DNA of 64,000 nucleotides from Lachnospiraceae bacterium (GCA_021202335.1 JAJQDE010000006.1:1-64000), one strand, 5' to 3'; counted from the stretch's first letter, positions 28,804-39,191 are shown. Notes: generated by a model not told the origin, from the sequence alone. Made by a program: numbers and translations.

Positions 28804-29586
28804 ATGGATAAAAAGAAAAAGGAGCAGGCTGTCGTATACAGGCAGCAGGAGATTGCGACGGGAATTTATGATATGTGGATAGAAACGTCCCTGGCAAGCC
28901 GGGGGCGCCCGGGGCAGTTCATCAGCGTATATCCGCAGGACAAATCGACGCTTCTGCCGCGTCCTATAAGCATTTGCGAGGCGGATGCGAAAAACGGCAG
29001 GCTGCGGATTGTCTACCGCGTGGCGGGCAAGGGAACCGGTGAATTTGCGACCTATAAGTCGGGGCATCGGATTGATATACTCGGCACGCTTGGGAACGGC
29101 TTTCCGATTGAGGCGGCAAAGGGAAAGCGGGCGTTTCTGATGGGCGGCGGGATTGGGATTCCGCCGATGCTTGCGCTTGCAAAGGAGCTTGGCAGCGCCG
29201 CGGCGAGGGATATAATTGTCGGTTATCGCAACGATGAGCTTTTTTTGGCGGAGGATTTAAAGAAATACGGAAGCGTGCATATTGCCACGGAGGACGGAAG
29301 CGCCGGCACTAAGGGAAACGTGATGGATGCGATTGAGGCGGAGGGGCTTTTGGCTGATGTGATTTTTGCGTGCGGTCCCATGCCGATGCTGCGCGCAGTC
29401 AAGGCGTATGCGCAGACGCAGGGCATCCCGGCGTATATTTCCCTTGAGGAGCGGATGGCGTGCGGCGTCGGGGCGTGTTTGGGCTGTGTGGTCAAAACGA
29501 GGGAAACTGATTCGCACTCGCATGTAAACAATGCGCGCATCTGCACGGACGGACCGGTTTATTTGGCTTCGGAGGTAGAATTATGA
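28804..29586 (+). CDS. pyrK: Dihydroorotate dehydrogenase electron transfer subunit
   Basis: RPGQFISVYP, LPRPISICE, GGGIGIPPMLALA, CGVGACLGCVVKT (2Fe-2S). Confidence 0.93.
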   Translation: MDKKKKEQAVVYRQQEIATGIYDMWIETSLASRGRPGQFISVYPQDKSTLLPRPISICEADAKNGRLRIVYRVAGKGTGEFATYKSGHRIDILGTLGNGFPIEAAKGKRAFLMGGGIGIPPMLALAKELGSAAARDIIVGYRNDELFLAEDLKKYGSVHIATEDGSAGTKGNVMDAIEAEGLLADVIFACGPMPMLRAVKAYAQTQGIPAYISLEERMACGVGACLGCVVKTRETDSHSHVNNARICTDGPVYLASEVEL

Positions 29587-30485
29587 ACACAAAAATAACC
29601 ATAGCAGGGGTAGAATTTAAAAATCCCGTGATGACTGCGTCGGGAACCTTCGGTTCGGGTATGGAATATGCGGAATTTGTCGATTTGAACAGGCTTGGCG
29701 CGGTAGTCACGAAGGGCGTGGCGAATGTGCCGTGGGAGGGAAATCCGACGCCGCGTGTGGCGGAAACCTACGGCGGCATGCTCAACGCAATCGGATTGCA
29801 AAATCCGGGGATTGACGTGTTTATTGAGCGGGATATTCCCTTTTTGAAGCAGTTTGACACGAAAATAATAGTCAATGTGTGCGGGCGCACGGCGGCGGAC
29901 TATGTGGAGGTTGTCGAAAAGCTCGGCGACAGTCCGGTTGACATGCTGGAAATCAATGTTTCATGCCCGAATGTAAAGCATGGAGGCATTGCCTTTGGAC
30001 AGGATCCAAAGTGCCTTTTTGATATCACAAAGGAAATCAAGGCAAAGGCAAAGCAGCCTGTTATCATGAAGCTTTCGCCGAATGTGACTGATATTGCCGA
30101 GATGGCGAGGGCTGCGGAGGCTGCGGGAAGCGACGCCGTTTCGCTGATAAACACGATTACGGGAATGAAAATCGACATTCACAGGCGTACATTTGCGCTC
30201 GCAAACAAGACCGGAGGGCTTTCGGGACCTGCAATCAAGCCCGTGGCGGTGCGCATGGTATATCAGGTGGCGAACGCGGTCAAAATACCCATAATCGGTA
30301 TGGGCGGCATTGCGAACGCGGAGGACGCCATTGAATTTCTGCTTGCGGGAGCCTCGTGCGTGGCGGTAGGCGCGATGAATTTTGTCAACCCGTACACGAC
30401 CGTGGAGATTGCGGACGGAATAGAAGCCTATATGAGGCAGTACGGCATCGAAAGCCTTACGGAAATTATCGGGGGATTAAAATAA
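29583..30485 (+). CDS. pyrD: Dihydroorotate dehydrogenase, catalytic subunit (class 1B)
   Basis: NPVMTASGTFGSGMEY, EINVSCPNVKHGG, VKIPIIGMGGIANAEDAIEF. Confidence 0.95.
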   Translation: MNTKITIAGVEFKNPVMTASGTFGSGMEYAEFVDLNRLGAVVTKGVANVPWEGNPTPRVAETYGGMLNAIGLQNPGIDVFIERDIPFLKQFDTKIIVNVCGRTAADYVEVVEKLGDSPVDMLEINVSCPNVKHGGIAFGQDPKCLFDITKEIKAKAKQPVIMKLSPNVTDIAEMARAAEAAGSDAVSLINTITGMKIDIHRRTFALANKTGGLSGPAIKPVAVRMVYQVANAVKIPIIGMGGIANAEDAIEFLLAGASCVAVGAMNFVNPYTTVEIADGIEAYMRQYGIESLTEIIGGLK

Positions 30486-30556
30486 TGAATATTTAGGACC
30501 TCTTGGACATAGATTTGAAGTATCAGAATGAGAATCTTGCCGGGAGGTCTTTTTAT

Positions 30557-32146
30557 ATGGAGCTGTTAAAGAAGGATATTCATACCGAACGGATAAAGGC
30601 GAAGTCGCTTTTGCAGGTACCGTTGGAGGAGGACGTCAATGTTTCGGATGCAAAACCGGACGTGGCGCGCGTGATATACAGCAGCGGGCGGGTAAAAACA
30701 GATGAGATAAAGGTGGGAATGAACAAAATATGGGTGAAGGGCAGACTGGAGTTTCAGGTCATGTACCGGGCGGAGGGCGCGGGGGAGGGAATTTCCGGCA
30801 TGGAGGGCGAGCTGCCGTTCATGGAGGAAATCTTTCTTGACAAGTCGGGGAGCCGGGACAGTCAGGACAGTCAGGACAGAGTAATCTGCCGGACGCGCCT
30901 TGACGACCTGCGCGTGCAGATTATCAACTCAAGAAAGCTTAGCATACAGGCAGTCATAAGCCTTGAGCCGCGCGTGGAGGAAACCGTGTCGGAGGAAATC
31001 TGCATTGGGCTTGAGGGGCTGGAAGAGGGGGGCTTGGAATCCGGCATCGAATATCGGAAAAAGCAGTTGGATTATCTGGAAACGGTGGTAAAAAAGAGGG
31101 ATTTGCTGCGGATTCATGAGGAGGCGAAGCTGCCTGCGGGAATGCCTGATATGGGCGGCGCCATTTGGAAGAGCATGGATGTTTCACAGATCAGCTTTCG
31201 GGCGGCGGACGAAAAGCTTGAGGTCGGCGGGGAGCTGAATGTGTTTGTGGTGTACCGTGAGGATAATACGGACAAAATAAACTGGTATGAGGCGGCAGTG
31301 CCGTTTACCGGAAGCGTGGAATGTCAGAACAGCCGCGAGGGGATGCTTGCGGATGTTTCATACGATATAGGGCATGAGGAAATCAGCATACGCGATAATT
31401 CGGACGGTGAAGCGCGGCTGATTGGCGTGGAGGCTGCGCTTGAGCTTGAAATGAAGCTCTATGAAAAGCAGCAGGCGCAGGTGATTGCGGATGTGTATGG
31501 AGTAAGCTGCGAGGTCAGCGCCGTCACGGATAATCGGCGTTTTTGCAATCTCCTGGCGGAGCTGAATGTTGAGGAGAAGCTTTCGAGGAATATCCGGCTT
31601 GAGGACACGGAGAATAAGGTGCTGCAAATCTGCCACTGTGACGCGCACCCCGTAATAGAGGACGTTGCTTTTGAGCAAAATCAGGTGCGCATAACGGGCG
31701 GGGTGGAGCTGAGGCTTTTGTATTCGTCCAATGCGGAGGAGCCGGCGATTTACCCGATTCATGAGAGTATTCCGTTTGAGATTACGCGGGAGCTTGAGAA
31801 CGCGGCGGACATGGATATTGAGCAGTATGCGGTGAGTGCGCAGCTTACGCGGCAGACTGTCAGCATACAGGACAGCGCGCAGCTTGAATGGCGGGGGCTG
31901 CTGAATCTGCGCCTGCTTGTGTATGAGGGCAGAAACGAAGCGATACTGACGGATTTAAAGCTTTCCCCCATTCCCGATGAGGTGCTGGAGGGACTTCCGG
32001 GCTTTGCCATTTACCGTGTGGCGGGAGGCGATTCGCTTTGGCAGATTGGAAAGAAGTATTATGTGAGCGTGGAGCGCATCAGAGAGATAAACGGACTTAC
32101 CGACGACGCGGTTAAAACCGGAGATAAGCTTTTAATTTTAAGATGA
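30557..32146 (+). CDS. DUF3794/SPOCS plus LysM protein (spore-coat-associated type)
   Basis: SLLQVPLEEDVNVSDAKPDVARVIYSSGRV; C-terminal LysM YRVAGGDSLWQIGKKYYVSVERIREINGLTDDAVKTGDKLLI. Confidence 0.85.
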   Translation: MELLKKDIHTERIKAKSLLQVPLEEDVNVSDAKPDVARVIYSSGRVKTDEIKVGMNKIWVKGRLEFQVMYRAEGAGEGISGMEGELPFMEEIFLDKSGSRDSQDSQDRVICRTRLDDLRVQIINSRKLSIQAVISLEPRVEETVSEEICIGLEGLEEGGLESGIEYRKKQLDYLETVVKKRDLLRIHEEAKLPAGMPDMGGAIWKSMDVSQISFRAADEKLEVGGELNVFVVYREDNTDKINWYEAAVPFTGSVECQNSREGMLADVSYDIGHEEISIRDNSDGEARLIGVEAALELEMKLYEKQQAQVIADVYGVSCEVSAVTDNRRFCNLLAELNVEEKLSRNIRLEDTENKVLQICHCDAHPVIEDVAFEQNQVRITGGVELRLLYSSNAEEPAIYPIHESIPFEITRELENAADMDIEQYAVSAQLTRQTVSIQDSAQLEWRGLLNLRLLVYEGRNEAILTDLKLSPIPDEVLEGLPGFAIYRVAGGDSLWQIGKKYYVSVERIREINGLTDDAVKTGDKLLILR

Positions 32147-32150
32147 AAAA

Positions 32151-32190
32151 ACAGGGAGCCTGAATCAATTTGATTTAAGCTCCCTGTTTA
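32151..32190 (+). terminator. Intrinsic terminator-like hairpin
   Basis: acagggagc...gctccctgt stem followed by ttta. Confidence 0.6.
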
Positions 32191-32198
32191 TAAAGGAA

Positions 32199-32241
32199 GC
32201 TGCCGCCTCACGAATTTTCATTCGTTAAAGCGGCAGCCTTA
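32199..32241 (-). terminator. Terminator-like hairpin of minus-strand gene
   Basis: GGCTGCCGC / GCGGCAGC arms with inner GAAT...ATTC stem. Confidence 0.55.
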
Positions 32242-32244
32242 TAC

Positions 32245-32898
32245 TTATTTTGAAATTACCGTGCCGTCCTCAGTGCTGGTGACTGTTGAACCCCTCATGC
32301 TTTCCAAAAGACTGTAAATCTTTTCAAGGACTGCATCGTAGGTCTTTTGAGAAATTTCGGGAAGCTCGCCGCCCCACGCATCTTCAGCCTGCTCGTAGCC
32401 CTTTAGGAAAGCCTCGCGCATTTCCTCGAGCGCGTCCGCGTCATTTCCCGCAAGCGCCGTCGCGAATGAAACAATGCGGTCTGACGTCTGCTCCACGCCC
32501 CAATAGCCGTCCTCGGAAATATCCTCCTGCGCCTTCTTTTGCGTTTCCTCATCTACCGTGTAGTTGCCGCTTGCAAGAAAACGCCATATGTTGTTTGCGG
32601 CGCCGAAAGCGTTGGTCTGCTTTGAAAGCATGTCTTGAACAAGCGAGGTGAGCTGTGCCTCACGCTTTTCCAGATCCGCCTTGAGCTGGTCGACAATCGT
32701 TTTCCTGTCGTCCTCCGAAAGTGTTGTTTTGTCATATACGGCTGCTTCAGTAGCTGCTGTTGTTGATGTTGATGTGCTTTCCGTTTCTGCCGCATTTGAA
32801 GCTTCTGATGCGGCAGAGGTTTCCGCCGCTGCGGAAGCTTCTGTTGTGACCGCAGCATATGCGTCGCTGACCGTGCTGCTGATTCCTGTTACACCCAT
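32245..32898 (-). CDS. Hypothetical protein with A/S/T/E-rich N-terminal tract
   Basis: SD GGGAGG; 217 aa, mostly helical C-terminal half. Confidence 0.7.
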   Translation of the reverse strand: MGVTGISSTVSDAYAAVTTEASAAAETSAASEASNAAETESTSTSTTAATEAAVYDKTTLSEDDRKTIVDQLKADLEKREAQLTSLVQDMLSKQTNAFGAANNIWRFLASGNYTVDEETQKKAQEDISEDGYWGVEQTSDRIVSFATALAGNDADALEEMREAFLKGYEQAEDAWGGELPEISQKTYDAVLEKIYSLLESMRGSTVTSTEDGTVISK

Positions 32899-33152
32899 AG
32901 GTATCCCTCCCTTTCTTTTTAAATTCCTGCCCGCAGTTATGACCCCTTATGCCCCCCAAAGCTGCCGGAAACGGACAGACCTTTTGTATATAATATTATC
33001 GGCGGAGCACTGCAAAAAATTAACAGGCTTTATAAAATTTCGTGAAATAAAATTTTATGAATTTCTCCTTAAATATTTATATTTTCAGATAATAATGTTA
33101 CAATGAACAAGAAGACGTCAGGACTGCAGGCTATAAAAAGGAGTGGCGCTCT

Positions 33153-36053
33153 ATGAGGATATTCAGGAAATCGGTGTGGCTGATTGCCGCAATGCAGATT
33201 GCGATTATTATATATGCAGTGGTAAGCTTTCGGGTGGACGACATGACGCTGGTCAAAGGAGAGGTCTTTGACTTTAACTCGGGCTGGACGCTTACCTGCG
33301 GCGACGGTGAGGCTTTCGGGATAGATACCCTTCCGTATGCGGGGACAAGCGGCGCATATGAAACAGTGGCGCTTGAAAATACAATACCAAAGGAATTTGC
33401 GGGCCTTACAATGAAATTCCTCACGGCGGATAAGGAAATCCGCGTGCTGATAGACGATGAGGAAATCTATCAGTTTGGAACATATGATGAGCGCTCCTTC
33501 GGGCAGACTCCCGGAAGAGTGATGAACTTTGTGGACATACCGGCTCTGTCAGGCGAGGGCAAAATCAGGATTGAAATGCGCTCTCCCTACGAAAATTACG
33601 CCGCGAACATCGACAGCATAGAGGTAGGTCGCAGAGATATCGTAATCCTGCGCCATATCGCGTCAAAGCTTCCCGCCATGGGATGCAATATTGTCATTTT
33701 GTTTGCGGCAATAATACTGGGAGCCGTCGCGCTCATCGAGCTTGCTGCAAAGGGAACCACGGGAGGGCTTGAGCATTTATGCCCCTTCTGCCTTGTAAGC
33801 TTCATATACTTTTCCATAGAAACAAAAATGCTCAACATCATTTACGGAAATCAGACCCTGTATTCAATCTGCGTGTTCTTTTGCCTGATGCTGATGCCGG
33901 TTCTGCTGCAGCTTTATTTTGAAAAAACGGCGAGGGGAATTTACAAAAAAATTTCAGGGGCGATGCTGGCTGTTTCGATTGTAAATGCGATTATGCAGCT
34001 TATATTGCAGGTGCTCGGCGTCAGGGATTTTATGGAGATGGTGTTCCTTTCCCATATACTGATTTTTGCGACAATCGTGTTTGCGATCATCATGTATATT
34101 GACGGACTGAAAAAGGAAGGGATAAAAAACAGGGATTTTATTCTTACGATAACAGCCATTTTCTGTATGGGCGCGGGCGCGATAATTGATTTGCTGCGCC
34201 AGTATATTGTTAAGGTCGGAGATTTTGGAAAGTACAGCCGCATCGGTTTTACGGCGTTTGGCGTCATTATGGTTTATATCCATGTGATGCGGATAAGCAG
34301 GCTGTTTGCCGCAAACGCCGAGAAAGCGGCGTGGACAATGCAGCAGGAGAAGGAGCGGGTCGAGGAGCAGAATAAAATGCTTTTGCATGCGCGCGAGGAG
34401 GCGGAGGCGGCAAGGCAGGAGGCGCAGGACGCCAATAAGGCTAAGAGCAGCTTCCTTGCAAACATATCGCATGAAATCCGCACTCCTATCAACGCGGTGC
34501 TCGGAATGGACACCATGATACTGCGCGAAAGCCATGAGGAGAACATCAGGGAGTACGCAAGGGACATCCACAGCGCGGGCAAAAATCTGCTTTCGCTGAT
34601 AAACGATGTGCTTGATTTTTCAAAGATAGAGTCGGGAAAAATGGAGCTTGAGCCGGTTGACTATGAGCTTACCTCACTTCTCGGGGACTGCTACAATATG
34701 ATTCAGATGCGCGCGAAGGATAAGGGGCTGTTTTTCAGGATGGAAAACAGCAGCTCAATACCGAATCTTCTTTACGGCGACGAGGTGCGTATCAGGCAGA
34801 TTATCATAAATCTTCTGACAAACGCCATAAAGTATACGGAAAAGGGAGATGTCGTGCTGTCGGCTGACTGGGAGAAATTAAGCGATGACAAAATGAAGCT
34901 CATTGTGGCGGTGAAGGACACGGGAATGGGCATCAGGTACGAGGATCAGCAGCGGCTTTTTGATTCCTTCCAGCGGCTTGACATGGAGCGCAACAGAAAA
35001 ATTGAGGGTACGGGTCTTGGTCTTGCCATCACAAAGCAGCTTGTGGGTATGATGGACGGAACGATATCCGTGGAGAGCAGCTATGGCAGAGGCTCGACAT
35101 TTACGGTGGAGATACCGCAGCTTGTGCGCGGCTTTGAGCCGATAGGGGATTTTCAGGTACAGCTTGAGGAAAGAATTGATTACAGCGAGGAGTATCAGGG
35201 CAGCTTCAAGGCTCCCGACGCGCAAATCCTCGTCGTGGACGATGTGCCGATGAACCTTAAGGTAATCCGCGAGCTTTTGAAGGGTACGCAGATTAAAATT
35301 GATACGGTCGAGAGCGGCAAGGAGTGCCTGAGAAATATCACGCTGAAAAAGTACAATATCATATTCCTCGACCATATGATGCCGGAAATGGACGGAATTG
35401 AAACGCTCAGGAATATGAAGTGGGTGGCGGAGAATAAAAATACTGACACGCCTGTCATAATGCTGACCGCAAACGCGATAATAGGCGCAAAGGACGAGTA
35501 CCTTAACATGGGCTTCAATGATTATCTGGCAAAGCCCGTCAAGGAAAGCGAGCTTGAAATGATGATACGCAAGTATCTGCCCAAGGAGCTTGTGATGGAG
35601 GGAAATGCTTCGGATATCGGAAGCGGCGCGGCGGAGAAAACCGGTGCGGCGGAAAAATCCGTTGTGCATACGCCGCCCGTGGAGCCGCCCGTAAGGGACA
35701 ACGGCTTTATGGCAAAGCTCGATTTCCTTGATGCAAGGGCAGGTATGCGCTACTGTGCGGGAAGCGAGGCGATTTATGCGGAGGCAATCAAATCCTACGC
35801 CGTGGGCAGACTGCGGGATGAGATTGTGGAGTATTATGACAAGGAGGATTGGAAAAATTACAGTGTGAAGGTGCATGCGCTTAAGAGCACCTCATTGAAT
35901 ATCGGCGCGGTGGAGCTGTCGGAGCTTGCAAAGGCGCTCGAGCGCGCGTCAAAGACCGGCGATATTGCGTTTACCAAGGCGCAGCATGAGAATATGATTA
36001 AGGAGTATGACGAGCTGATAGAAAGGCTGAAGGATGTTTTAGGGGAGGAGTAA
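33153..36053 (+). CDS. Hybrid sensor histidine kinase/response regulator with Hpt domain
   Basis: FLANISHEIRTPINAVLGM (H-box), GTGLGLAITKQLV (G-box), FLDHMMPEMDGIE (REC), VKVHALKSTSLNIG (Hpt). Confidence 0.95.
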   Translation: MRIFRKSVWLIAAMQIAIIIYAVVSFRVDDMTLVKGEVFDFNSGWTLTCGDGEAFGIDTLPYAGTSGAYETVALENTIPKEFAGLTMKFLTADKEIRVLIDDEEIYQFGTYDERSFGQTPGRVMNFVDIPALSGEGKIRIEMRSPYENYAANIDSIEVGRRDIVILRHIASKLPAMGCNIVILFAAIILGAVALIELAAKGTTGGLEHLCPFCLVSFIYFSIETKMLNIIYGNQTLYSICVFFCLMLMPVLLQLYFEKTARGIYKKISGAMLAVSIVNAIMQLILQVLGVRDFMEMVFLSHILIFATIVFAIIMYIDGLKKEGIKNRDFILTITAIFCMGAGAIIDLLRQYIVKVGDFGKYSRIGFTAFGVIMVYIHVMRISRLFAANAEKAAWTMQQEKERVEEQNKMLLHAREEAEAARQEAQDANKAKSSFLANISHEIRTPINAVLGMDTMILRESHEENIREYARDIHSAGKNLLSLINDVLDFSKIESGKMELEPVDYELTSLLGDCYNMIQMRAKDKGLFFRMENSSSIPNLLYGDEVRIRQIIINLLTNAIKYTEKGDVVLSADWEKLSDDKMKLIVAVKDTGMGIRYEDQQRLFDSFQRLDMERNRKIEGTGLGLAITKQLVGMMDGTISVESSYGRGSTFTVEIPQLVRGFEPIGDFQVQLEERIDYSEEYQGSFKAPDAQILVVDDVPMNLKVIRELLKGTQIKIDTVESGKECLRNITLKKYNIIFLDHMMPEMDGIETLRNMKWVAENKNTDTPVIMLTANAIIGAKDEYLNMGFNDYLAKPVKESELEMMIRKYLPKELVMEGNASDIGSGAAEKTGAAEKSVVHTPPVEPPVRDNGFMAKLDFLDARAGMRYCAGSEAIYAEAIKSYAVGRLRDEIVEYYDKEDWKNYSVKVHALKSTSLNIGAVELSELAKALERASKTGDIAFTKAQHENMIKEYDELIERLKDVLGEE

Positions 36054-36061
36054 ATATTAGT

Positions 36062-37441
36062 ATGAAATATGACGTTATTATTATCGGCGCGGGACCGGGA
36101 GGCATTTTTTCCGCGTATGAGCTGATGAATAAAAGCAGTGATTTAAAAATCGGCGTGTTTGAGTCGGGGCATGCGCTCGACAGGCGAAAATGCCCGATTG
36201 ACGGTGATAAGGTGAAAAGCTGCGTCAACTGCAAAAGCTGTTCCATCATGAGCGGCTTTGGCGGGGCGGGAGCGTTTTCCGATGGCAAATATAATATCAC
36301 GAACGACTTTGGCGGAACGCTGTTTGAGCATATCGGAAAGGCTAAGGCGCTTGAGCTTATGCGCTATGTGGACGATATCAACATGGAGTTCGGCGGAGCG
36401 GGGACGAAGATGTATACGACGGCGGGCACGGGGCTTAAGAAGCTTTGCCTTCAAAACAAGCTGAATCTGCTTGACGCGTCGGTGCGGCATTTGGGAACGG
36501 ATATCAATTATATTGTGCTTGAAAATCTCTATGCACGGATGCGCGGCAGGGTGGATTTTTACTTTGATACGCCGGTGACGGACGTGGAGGTTGGCGAGAG
36601 TACGTTCCGTATAAGCTGTGAGGGCGAGTCCTACGAATGTGACAGATGTGTCATTTCCGTGGGAAGGAGCGGAAGCAAGTGGATGGAGAAAATCTGTGAA
36701 AAACTTTCGATTGCCACAAAGTCAAACCGGGTGGATATCGGCGTGAGGGTGGAGCTGCCGGCGGTGATTTTTTCGCATCTGACTGATGAGCTTTATGAGA
36801 GCAAGATTGTTTACCGCACGGAAAAGTTTGAGGACAGGGTGCGTACCTTTTGCATGAACCCTTACGGAATCGTGGTGAACGAGAATACGAACGGCATCGT
36901 CACCGTGAATGGGCACAGCTACGAGGACGCGAATAAGCGCACGGCAAACACGAACTTTGCGTTGCTGGTGGCAAAGCATTTTTCGGAGCCGTTTAAGGAC
37001 AGCAACGGTTACGGGGAGAGCATCGCAAGGCTTTCCAATATGCTTGGAGGCGGTGTGATCGTGCAGCGCTTCGGGGATTTGGTGCGCGGCAGGAGGAGCA
37101 ACGAAAAGCGCATTGAGGAGGGGCTTGTAACCCCGACGCTTGCCGCGACGCCGGGCGATTTGAGCCTGGTGCTGCCAAAGCGCATTTTGGACGGAATTAT
37201 CGAGATGCTTTATGCGCTTGACAAGATTGCGCCGGGCACGGCAAACGACGACACGCTGCTTTACGGCGTGGAGGTTAAGTTCTACAACATGGAGGTTGAT
37301 ATTGACGACAATCTTGAGAGCAGATATCCGGGGCTTTATATTATCGGCGACGGAAGCGGCGTGACGCACTCGCTCTCGCATGCGTCGGCAAGCGGCGTTT
37401 ATGTTGCGAGGCAGATTTTGGAAGGGGAGAATATTCATTGA
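36062..37441 (+). CDS. NAD(P)/FAD-dependent oxidoreductase
   Basis: YDVIIIGAGPGGIFSAYEL, GLYIIGDGSGVTHSLSHASASGVYVARQIL. Confidence 0.88.
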   Translation: MKYDVIIIGAGPGGIFSAYELMNKSSDLKIGVFESGHALDRRKCPIDGDKVKSCVNCKSCSIMSGFGGAGAFSDGKYNITNDFGGTLFEHIGKAKALELMRYVDDINMEFGGAGTKMYTTAGTGLKKLCLQNKLNLLDASVRHLGTDINYIVLENLYARMRGRVDFYFDTPVTDVEVGESTFRISCEGESYECDRCVISVGRSGSKWMEKICEKLSIATKSNRVDIGVRVELPAVIFSHLTDELYESKIVYRTEKFEDRVRTFCMNPYGIVVNENTNGIVTVNGHSYEDANKRTANTNFALLVAKHFSEPFKDSNGYGESIARLSNMLGGGVIVQRFGDLVRGRRSNEKRIEEGLVTPTLAATPGDLSLVLPKRILDGIIEMLYALDKIAPGTANDDTLLYGVEVKFYNMEVDIDDNLESRYPGLYIIGDGSGVTHSLSHASASGVYVARQILEGENIH

Positions 37442-38031
37442 AAAACAAAAGAGGCATTATAAAGACGCTTCTGCTTGCGGGAATACTGGTGATGACATGT
37501 CATATTATGACATGTCATATTATGTCAAGCCATATGGTACGGGTATATGCCGCGCAGCCGGAAAGCGGCGCGGATATGGAGCAGGAGCGCACGGATCTTG
37601 CTGACGGCGAATACAGCATTGAGGTGACGCTGAGCGGAGGCAGCGGAAGGGCGACAGTCGTTTCTCCTGCCGTAATGACGGTTGCTGACGGCATGGCGAC
37701 AGCCCGGATTGAGTGGAGCAGCCCGAATTACGATTATATGCTTGTAAACGGGGAGAAATATCTCCCGATTAACGCGGAAGGAAATTCCGTGTTTTCCATT
37801 CCTGTTTTGTGCTTCGACAGTGAAATGCAGGTGACGGCGGACACGACGGCAATGAGCGTGCCGCATGAAATAGAATACACGCTTGTGTTTGACGGGGCAA
37901 GCGCGGCGGTCTTGAGCAGTGAAGCGGCGGACACGGCAGCGGAAGGGTTTGATTTAAGGCTGATGTTTTTGATTGTGCTTGCAGTCATGAGCGCGGCGGC
38001 GGTGGCGGCATATGCGCAGTATAAGAGGTAA
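37438..38031 (+). CDS. Membrane-anchored extracellular protein, probable iron/heme-uptake accessory
   Basis: Signal peptide, C-terminal TM LMFLIVLAVMSAAAVAAYAQYKR; IEWSSPNYDYMLVNGEKYLPI; overlaps iron-type ABC operon. Confidence 0.6.
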   Translation: MKNKRGIIKTLLLAGILVMTCHIMTCHIMSSHMVRVYAAQPESGADMEQERTDLADGEYSIEVTLSGGSGRATVVSPAVMTVADGMATARIEWSSPNYDYMLVNGEKYLPINAEGNSVFSIPVLCFDSEMQVTADTTAMSVPHEIEYTLVFDGASAAVLSSEAADTAAEGFDLRLMFLIVLAVMSAAAVAAYAQYKR

Positions 38032-39175
38032 GCTGGGGGCGTTTGTGCTGCTTGCGGCTTCGATTGTGTTTTTGGCTGCCTGTGCGGACGGGGCGGCGCA
38101 GACGGGCGCATATGCGCAGATTGACGGGCTGCAGTGGCAGGAGCGCGAGGAATTGAGCTACGCGGAGGGCTTTTCCATAGACAAATACGAGGGGGGCTGG
38201 CGTCTGCTTACCATTTCGGACGGCAGCAGATATCTTGTAGTGCCGGAGGGGCTTTCCGCGCCGGAAGGGCTTGAAAATGACATCCATGTCATAAACAGAC
38301 CCGTTTCCGATATTTATATGGCGGCGTCCGCGGTGATGGATATGTTCCGCGCATTGGACGCGATTGACGCGGTAAGGCTTTCCGGATTGGACGCGGACGG
38401 CTGGTATATTGAGGAGGCAAAACAGGCAATAGAGGACGGCAGGATGCTTTATGCGGGAAAATATAATGCGCCCGATTATGAGCTGATTTTGTCGCAGGGC
38501 TGCACGCTTGCCATAGAAAATACGATGCTTCTGCATGCGCCGGAGGTGCAGGAGCAGCTTGAAAAGCTCGGCATTACGGTGTTTACGGATTGGGCAAGCT
38601 ATGAATCGCATCCGCTCGGGCGGGTGGAATGGGTCAAGCTATACGGCGCGCTTCTTGGCAGAGAGGATGAGGCGGCGCAGGCATTTGCCGCACAGGAGGC
38701 GGCTCTGCGGCAGATAGAGGAGCGTCAGGCAAAGACTGCAGGTGCGGACGTGGAAAAGACTGTGGCGTTTTTCTATATCACAAGCGCCGGCGCGGTAAGC
38801 GTCCGAAGCCCGTCGGATTATATTCCGAAGCTGATTGAGATGGCGGGCGGAAAATATGTTTTTGACGATTTGGAGGACGCCGGAAAAAAGCAGTCGTCGG
38901 TGACGCTTCAGGCGGAAGAGTTCTACGCGCGCGCAAAATCGGCGGATTATCTGATTTACAACAGCGCCACGGGCGGCGGGTATGAGTCGCTGGATGCGCT
39001 TCTTGACGATAACGGCATTTTGGAGGACTTTGACGCAGTGCATAGCGGCAATATCTGGTGTACCGCTAAAAATCTTTATCAGGAATCGATGTCAGTGGGA
39101 GGGCTGCTGACGGATATCTGCGCGATATTGAATGATGAGAACCCGCAGACAAAATACATTTACCGGCTGGAATAA
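38012..39175 (+). CDS. ABC transporter substrate-binding lipoprotein (iron/siderophore-type)
   Basis: Lipobox FLAACA; GRVEWVKLYGALLGREDEA, IPKLIEMAGGKYVFDDL. Confidence 0.88.
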   Translation: MRSIRGKLGAFVLLAASIVFLAACADGAAQTGAYAQIDGLQWQEREELSYAEGFSIDKYEGGWRLLTISDGSRYLVVPEGLSAPEGLENDIHVINRPVSDIYMAASAVMDMFRALDAIDAVRLSGLDADGWYIEEAKQAIEDGRMLYAGKYNAPDYELILSQGCTLAIENTMLLHAPEVQEQLEKLGITVFTDWASYESHPLGRVEWVKLYGALLGREDEAAQAFAAQEAALRQIEERQAKTAGADVEKTVAFFYITSAGAVSVRSPSDYIPKLIEMAGGKYVFDDLEDAGKKQSSVTLQAEEFYARAKSADYLIYNSATGGGYESLDALLDDNGILEDFDAVHSGNIWCTAKNLYQESMSVGGLLTDICAILNDENPQTKYIYRLE

Positions 39176-39191
39176 GGGAAGAGTGAAAAAT

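Noticed and set aside
32999-33060. AT-rich inverted repeat ataaaatttcgtgaaataaaatttta upstream of the histidine kinase
   Set aside because: Composition-driven imperfect symmetry; insufficient to call a site.
34878-35876. 332-aa minus-strand ORF within the histidine kinase gene
   Set aside because: Shadow ORF of a strongly supported gene, low-complexity composition.
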